A stretch of 43,279 nucleotides of DNA from a virus: IMG/VR virus record IMGVR_UViG_3300037502_002139, positions 1 to 43,279 of that record; one strand, given 5' to 3'. This document shows, piece by piece, positions 39,656 to 43,279 of this stretch; position 1 is the stretch's first letter; every line of letters begins with the position of its first letter. The notes beneath the pieces are model-generated. The model did not search any database. It was not told the DNA's origin and saw only the letters and a program-made list of their open reading frames with translations. The translations under genes and the position numbers were made by a program.

Positions 39656-39884
39656 GTTTCTGCCTCCTCACTCGATTAGTCATTGACTTTGCATTGCGTG
39701 TGTGGCTATTTTCAGCCTGTTTCAGCTCGTTTTCCATTGTCTGAATGTCTTTATACCCGAGATACCATTTAAGGCTCTGAGGGGCTAAATACCCCCATAT
39801 TCCGTGTGATTCGTCTGAGTAACGTAAACCGGGTAACTCTGGGTCTGTGCCTTGTTTGTAAAAGTGATATTTGATGTTGGTCAT
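39633..39884 (-). CDS. YHFY-type small phage protein, paralogue 2 (83 aa)
   Basis: Diverged relative of the protein at 1870-2130: KYHFYKQG start, GIWGYLAPQSLKWYLGYKD block, and Arg-rich end. It starts four bases inside the methyltransferase gene. Function unknown. Confidence 0.65.
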   Translation of the reverse strand: MTNIKYHFYKQGTDPELPGLRYSDESHGIWGYLAPQSLKWYLGYKDIQTMENELKQAENSHTRNAKSMTNRVRRQKRAHSRYS

Positions 39885-40486
39885 GAGTCGGCTCCTTTCA
39901 AAGCTTCACTTAATATGTGTTCTCCAACTGCAGGTAATACACAATTTCTAAGCACTTGCCTTTTGTTCGGCAATTTATACCCAGATAATTCATACCCTAA
40001 CGCTTCTTGTAGTTGTGGTATTTGAGCAGCTCTTAGTTTAGGTCTCACAAAATCACGTTTTTTAATATCAAAATTACACCAGAATTTATGTCGATCTAAT
40101 TCAACGTCTGGTTCTATCAACGGTTTGTAGTAAGGATTGACGTTTTCGACTAACCATTTACCTTTAAAGTTATACTTCAAAAAAATGATTTCCTGATACA
40201 GTTTCATATCTGGATAAACTGCTTCCACACCTCTGTATCTCACGCCTATATTTTGTCTGAAACTACTGTGTGTTTGGCACGGTGGACTTGCCCAGATAAA
40301 ATCAAATTCCTTAAAATGATTAAGCAGATATTCGTGAGCGTCTGTTACTATTACCTCATCATTAGGAAATAAAGTTTTGTAAACTAAAGCTATGTTCTCG
40401 TCATATTCAACAGCTGTTATTTCGTGTTCATCGCCCCACGATTTCCTATTCCCGCCAATTCCGGCATATAGATTCAATATTTTCAT
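39881..40486 (-). CDS. small C5-cytosine DNA methyltransferase
   Basis: A 201-residue Dcm-like enzyme. Motif I is LNLYAGIGGNR at the N-terminus, motif IV is WASPPCQTHSS with the catalytic Cys (~residue 75), motif VI is WLVENV, and a final NCVLPAVGEHI is motif X-like. The region for target recognition is very short compared with 300-400-residue relatives. No restriction gene is near, so it probably protects phage DNA from host restriction. ATG at 40486 starts within GGGGGAAGAGGG. Confidence 0.88.
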   Translation of the reverse strand: MKILNLYAGIGGNRKSWGDEHEITAVEYDENIALVYKTLFPNDEVIVTDAHEYLLNHFKEFDFIWASPPCQTHSSFRQNIGVRYRGVEAVYPDMKLYQEIIFLKYNFKGKWLVENVNPYYKPLIEPDVELDRHKFWCNFDIKKRDFVRPKLRAAQIPQLQEALGYELSGYKLPNKRQVLRNCVLPAVGEHILSEALKGADS

Positions 40487-40824
40487 CCCTCTTCCCCCTC
40501 CTTCACTTCGCATACATCCACTTGTTCTTCAACTTGTGCCTTCAGCAATCGCTCGCTTGAATTAGAATACGTCACGATACTGCTTTGCTGCTTGTACCTT
40601 TTGTTAATTTCACGTTGGAGATACCACTTTGCTTTTTCAAGGTCTTCTAGGCTATTACCTTTCTTGTCAGATCTCGTGATGTATTTAACCACGTTTCCCA
40701 GATGAAAGTTCAGTTCGAACGCTTCGATGATGTCAATCACTTCCATCTTGTCCGACTGGTAATGATCGGGATGGTTCACGTTACTGTGATGTCTGTGCGT
40801 TCCGTGATTTAGTCTGTGGCTCAT
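40483..40824 (-). CDS. DUF3310-family phage protein
   Basis: A 113-residue protein with the DUF3310 signature: NVNHPDHYQSDKMEVIDIIEAF and GNVVKYITRSDKKGNSLEDLEKAKWYLQREI. It is a frequent early phage protein (sometimes called nucleotide kinase-like) with unproven function. The ATG at 40824 follows AAAGGAGCGAAAAAAA; an upstream ATG at 40896, overlapping the previous gene, gives a 137-residue alternative. Confidence 0.85.
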   Translation of the reverse strand: MSHRLNHGTHRHHSNVNHPDHYQSDKMEVIDIIEAFELNFHLGNVVKYITRSDKKGNSLEDLEKAKWYLQREINKRYKQQSSIVTYSNSSERLLKAQVEEQVDVCEVKEGEEG

Positions 40825-40888
40825 TTTTTTTCGCTCCTTTATCGTTGATTCCGCTGATTCAACTATATTCGGGTGCTCTTTTAAAGGT

Positions 40889-41161
40889 TTAGACATTGGC
40901 GTCTCTTTTCGCTATATCGCCTATTGCTACGTCTATTTCTCCTTGTTCTTTTTCTATAAACTCTAGATCATCATCAGTCAACGATTCTAACGCATCGATT
41001 GGCATTCCTTCGGAGATATAAAACAGTTCAATCGCTTCTTCGTATGCGTTCAATCTACCTTGACGATATTCATATTCAGCCGTGCCAGGCTCGACTGTTG
41101 AAAGAATGCGTTTCTCTTTTGCGTACATGATATTCAGTGCGTTGTTTAAGTCTATTTTCAT
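40889..41161 (-). CDS. hypothetical acidic early protein (90 aa)
   Basis: A 90-residue acidic helical protein (MKIDLNNALNIMYAKEKRIL; later LTDDDLEFIEKEQGE). It overlaps the resolvase gene by four bases. No family recognised. Confidence 0.65.
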   Translation of the reverse strand: MKIDLNNALNIMYAKEKRILSTVEPGTAEYEYRQGRLNAYEEAIELFYISEGMPIDALESLTDDDLEFIEKEQGEIDVAIGDIAKRDANV

Positions 41162-41499
41162 TTTTCCGCCTCCTCTAATGTGATTAAGTACCGCTTATAT
41201 ATTTCCATCCACTCATCTAGCTGCATAGTCACAAGCCAACCCGTCCGATTTTTCCGGTGTGCCACTATGCCAAGTTCGTTATCTCGCTTGTCTCTGATTG
41301 TCTGCTCTATCGCCTGATGGATGTTCAGTCGTTCCACTCGCTTCGACTCAACATGGATGTGAGGTAATCCCACCACATCTGCGTCGTTGTTAATGCCAGC
41401 AAATTGCTGCGAGCGTCTTGCGCCTTCAAATCCATATGATCTGAATATTTTAGATAATTCCCGCTCGCCTGCTTTACCTTTTCGATTACTGTTTACCAT
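41158..41499 (-). CDS. Hjc/VRR-like Holliday junction resolvase
   Basis: A 113-residue nuclease with KGKAGERELSKIFRSYGFEG (Glu of motif I), NNDADVVGLPHIHVESK (D...ExK core) and a basic tail region. This is the small phage Hjc-like or VRR-type endonuclease fold. It would cut branched DNA before packaging. It duplicates the role of RecU at 2127-2642 without being related in sequence. ATG behind AAGGAGTGACCGA. Confidence 0.82.
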   Translation of the reverse strand: MVNSNRKGKAGERELSKIFRSYGFEGARRSQQFAGINNDADVVGLPHIHVESKRVERLNIHQAIEQTIRDKRDNELGIVAHRKNRTGWLVTMQLDEWMEIYKRYLITLEEAEK

Positions 41500-41510
41500 T
41501 CGGTCACTCC

Positions 41511-41831
41511 TTAAACTTTCGGTAGTTTACTGCCATCTTTCGTCCACTGCTTAACCAAATAGGCATTCCACTGGTCACCTAGTCCGGTCGACAACCTCGC
41601 CATATCCAGCGCTTCGAGCATATGCGTCATGCGTTGATTGTCCTGTTGTTTTATCCATATCAGCATGCCTTCCGCTACGTTGTCCGGTAATTCGGTATCT
41701 TGCATGAGTTTGCGTGCCCAAGCCATTTTATAAGCACATTGTTTCGCTTTCTCTAATTCCAGCAAAGGCAGTAAATGATCATGTTTCCACTCTTCTTCTT
41801 TGCATACATCCAGATAATCTTGATAGTTCAT
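41511..41831 (-). CDS. hypothetical early protein (106 aa)
   Basis: A 106-residue helical protein, rich in Trp, Leu and Lys, starting MNYQDYLDVCKEEEW. Its ATG overlaps the helicase stop. Located between helicase and resolvase, it may be a replication accessory, but nothing in it is recognised. Confidence 0.65.
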   Translation of the reverse strand: MNYQDYLDVCKEEEWKHDHLLPLLELEKAKQCAYKMAWARKLMQDTELPDNVAEGMLIWIKQQDNQRMTHMLEALDMARLSTGLGDQWNAYLVKQWTKDGSKLPKV

Positions 41832-43069
41832 CAATCCAGCTCCTCAAAGTACATTGACGAACCAACAAACCGATAACTTAGAGTAAATGTGATGCCTTCT
41901 CTGTTCTTAGCAATGTTGAGTTTGACGACATTTTCATCTTCTGGATCTCTATATAAGAAACCAACGACATTTGAATCTTGCTCAACTGAACCCGATTCCC
42001 TCAAGTCACTCAAATTAGGTACTTTATCTTGTCTGCTCTCAACCGCTCTGTTGAGTTGAGACAACATGATTATTGGAACATCTAAATCGTTGGTTAACTT
42101 TTTAAAGGTACGAGTTATTTCCCCTACTTGCAGGTGTCTATCCATTCGCGAGTTGTCTGTTTCAATCAGACCAATATAATCCACTATGGCAACGTAGTTC
42201 TTGCTGCCGTGCTCGTGTACTCTGCGTCTAATCTGTTTCTCTATCTGTCTAAGTTTGTAAAGCGAATCATAGACCTTTAGTCCAGTTCTGGATAAACCTT
42301 GAGCCATTTTAGCTGTACGATCTTTTTCATCTTCTTTCAAACGCTCGTTTGGTTTCCGCAGTTTGTAAGAATTGATATTTGCCTTTAGACTTATAAAGCG
42401 GTCTAGCATTTGCTTCTTACTCATTTCGAGAGTGAAAATATCTACCGCCATATTCGTTTGCTTATCTAACATTTGAGAAGCTAAGTTGATTACATAAGCC
42501 GTCTTCCCTACTGACGGTCTCGCCCCAATCGTGATTAACATGCCGCCCCTCATGCCGTCTCCTATCACTCTGTCTAATTTCTCGAACGACCGAATGCCTT
42601 CTTCACTTTCAATCTCTAGGCTATTAAGGAATGTCTTTACGGCTGATTCTAATGACCCGTCATCACCAGATTTTTGCGTTTCTTCAAGTTCTCTAATTCT
42701 GTCCTGTAAAGAAAGCAAGTTCTGTTTAGATGGCTGGTTCAAATAGCGCTCATTCGCTTGTCTAATCTTTTCCTCAAAGAATCGTCTCTGCAGCAACTTA
42801 ATTCCTTGTTCGTAGTTATCTAATTCATGAAATCTGAACGATAGCAACTCTAGAGAATCTTCCGTCCAGCTTGTGTAAGGGTCAATCTCTTTAATCTTTA
42901 CCAACAACTCGGAGAAGTCGGTGTATTTGCCATCCGTTTGAGATAATGTATCAACTAAAACTTTGTTCTGCTTATCGAATATCCATTCAGTTTCCAAGTC
43001 GTATCTCATGAAAAGCGACGGATCATACAGACTTGCTCCAACAACTTTGTTTTCTAATTCCAGGCTCAC
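41831..43069 (-). CDS. replicative DNA helicase, DnaB-type
   Basis: A 412-residue DnaB-family helicase. N-terminal helical domain (about 1-120, ENKVVGASLYDPSLF), linker, then RecA-like motor with Walker A ARPSVGKTAYV (~residue 183), DIFTLEMSKKQMLDR, Walker B YVAIVDYIGLIE, and LSQLNRAVESRQDKVPNLSDLRESG. It unwinds the phage fork and would be loaded by the initiator encoded just upstream. The GTG start overlaps that gene's stop as GTGA. Confidence 0.93.
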   Translation of the reverse strand: MSLELENKVVGASLYDPSLFMRYDLETEWIFDKQNKVLVDTLSQTDGKYTDFSELLVKIKEIDPYTSWTEDSLELLSFRFHELDNYEQGIKLLQRRFFEEKIRQANERYLNQPSKQNLLSLQDRIRELEETQKSGDDGSLESAVKTFLNSLEIESEEGIRSFEKLDRVIGDGMRGGMLITIGARPSVGKTAYVINLASQMLDKQTNMAVDIFTLEMSKKQMLDRFISLKANINSYKLRKPNERLKEDEKDRTAKMAQGLSRTGLKVYDSLYKLRQIEKQIRRRVHEHGSKNYVAIVDYIGLIETDNSRMDRHLQVGEITRTFKKLTNDLDVPIIMLSQLNRAVESRQDKVPNLSDLRESGSVEQDSNVVGFLYRDPEDENVVKLNIAKNREGITFTLSYRFVGSSMYFEELD

Positions 43070-43279
43070 GGCTCAATCCCCATTTCTTTAAAGGTATCGT
43101 CTAATGTCTTTTGTTCTTTCTCACTCGTGTTGGCAGTCGTTGAGTAATCATCATTCCACCGTTCGTTATGAAACCAAGTACTCCCATGTGCCGGCTTCTG
43201 CCATTCCTCACGTTTAAGGTATTTCTTGTAAGCAACAATGCCATCTTGAATCTGCTTGTTCGTTGTACCTTCCTTGATC
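43066..43279 (-). CDS. phage replication initiator, C-terminal fragment cut by the window edge
   Basis: The last 70 codons of a replication protein. KEGTTNKQIQDGIVAYKKYL followed by HGSTWFHNERWNDDY is the conserved C-terminal helicase-interaction region of many Gram-positive phage initiators. It is not the same protein as the DnaD-like one at 3760-4743. The stop overlaps the helicase start (GTGA). The upstream part is outside the window. Confidence 0.75.
   Translation of the reverse strand, partial: IKEGTTNKQIQDGIVAYKKYLKREEWQKPAHGSTWFHNERWNDDYSTTANTSEKEQKTLDDTFKEMGIEP

Noticed and set aside
1-43279. CRISPR arrays, insertion sequences and rRNA or tRNA genes
   Set aside because: No regular spacer-repeat series, transposase or RNA gene was found on either strand.

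Overview
The window is temperate siphophage DNA from a low-GC Gram-positive host (Lactobacillales or Bacillales). The basis is AT-rich DNA, strong AGGAGG-type ribosome sites, frequent GTG and TTG starts, and a head-tail gene order like Listeria phage A118. No chromosomal housekeeping gene, rRNA, tRNA or CRISPR array was seen, so genus cannot be named.

Layout. From 9.7 to 12.8 kb the lysogeny block reads rightward: a small XRE repressor, an ImmA-type metalloprotease, an acidic lipoprotein, an unknown protein and a tyrosine integrase. A divergent promoter with repeated GTAAT-N6-ATTAC operators separates it from a leftward early operon (9.66 kb to 1): Cro-like protein, XRE protein, Rha/KilAC antirepressor, excisionase-like protein, small proteins, RecT, HNH endonuclease, PD-(D/E)XK nuclease, DnaD-like initiator, methylase-like protein, RecU resolvase and small DUF1642-type genes. 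From the right edge a second leftward early block (43.28 to 36 kb) carries the tail of a replication initiator, DnaB-type helicase, a Hjc-like resolvase, DUF3310, a small cytosine methyltransferase, HNH endonuclease, SSB and an ArpU-type late regulator. The late genes (35.6 to 14.8 kb) follow without a break: small and large terminase, portal, MuF-like protein, scaffold, capsid, connectors, tail tube, chaperones, tape measure, distal tail, baseplate, a large fibre, membrane proteins, holin and amidase. Between lysis and integrase lie four accessory genes (13.16 to 14.67 kb) with their own promoter and terminators.

Architecture puzzle. A perfect 648-bp direct repeat (836-1483 and 37934-38581) links the two early blocks, and each block has its own replication initiator and its own Holliday junction resolvase. 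Integrase and lysis genes sit back to back without host DNA. This fits either a circularly permuted phage genome with an unusually long double early region, or the junction between two tandem prophages of like orientation. The two window ends join in frame on the minus strand but would fuse unrelated domains, so the sequence does not decide.

Most notable signals: the twin early modules; an unknown accessory protein ending in a canonical sliding-clamp motif (QLSLF); two plus-strand mini-units (TGGTATAAT then a GACAC hairpin and T-run) opposite recT and the late regulator; mutually exclusive hairpins over the late-regulator ribosome site; and a large dyad in front of the terminase genes that looks like the late promoter control site.
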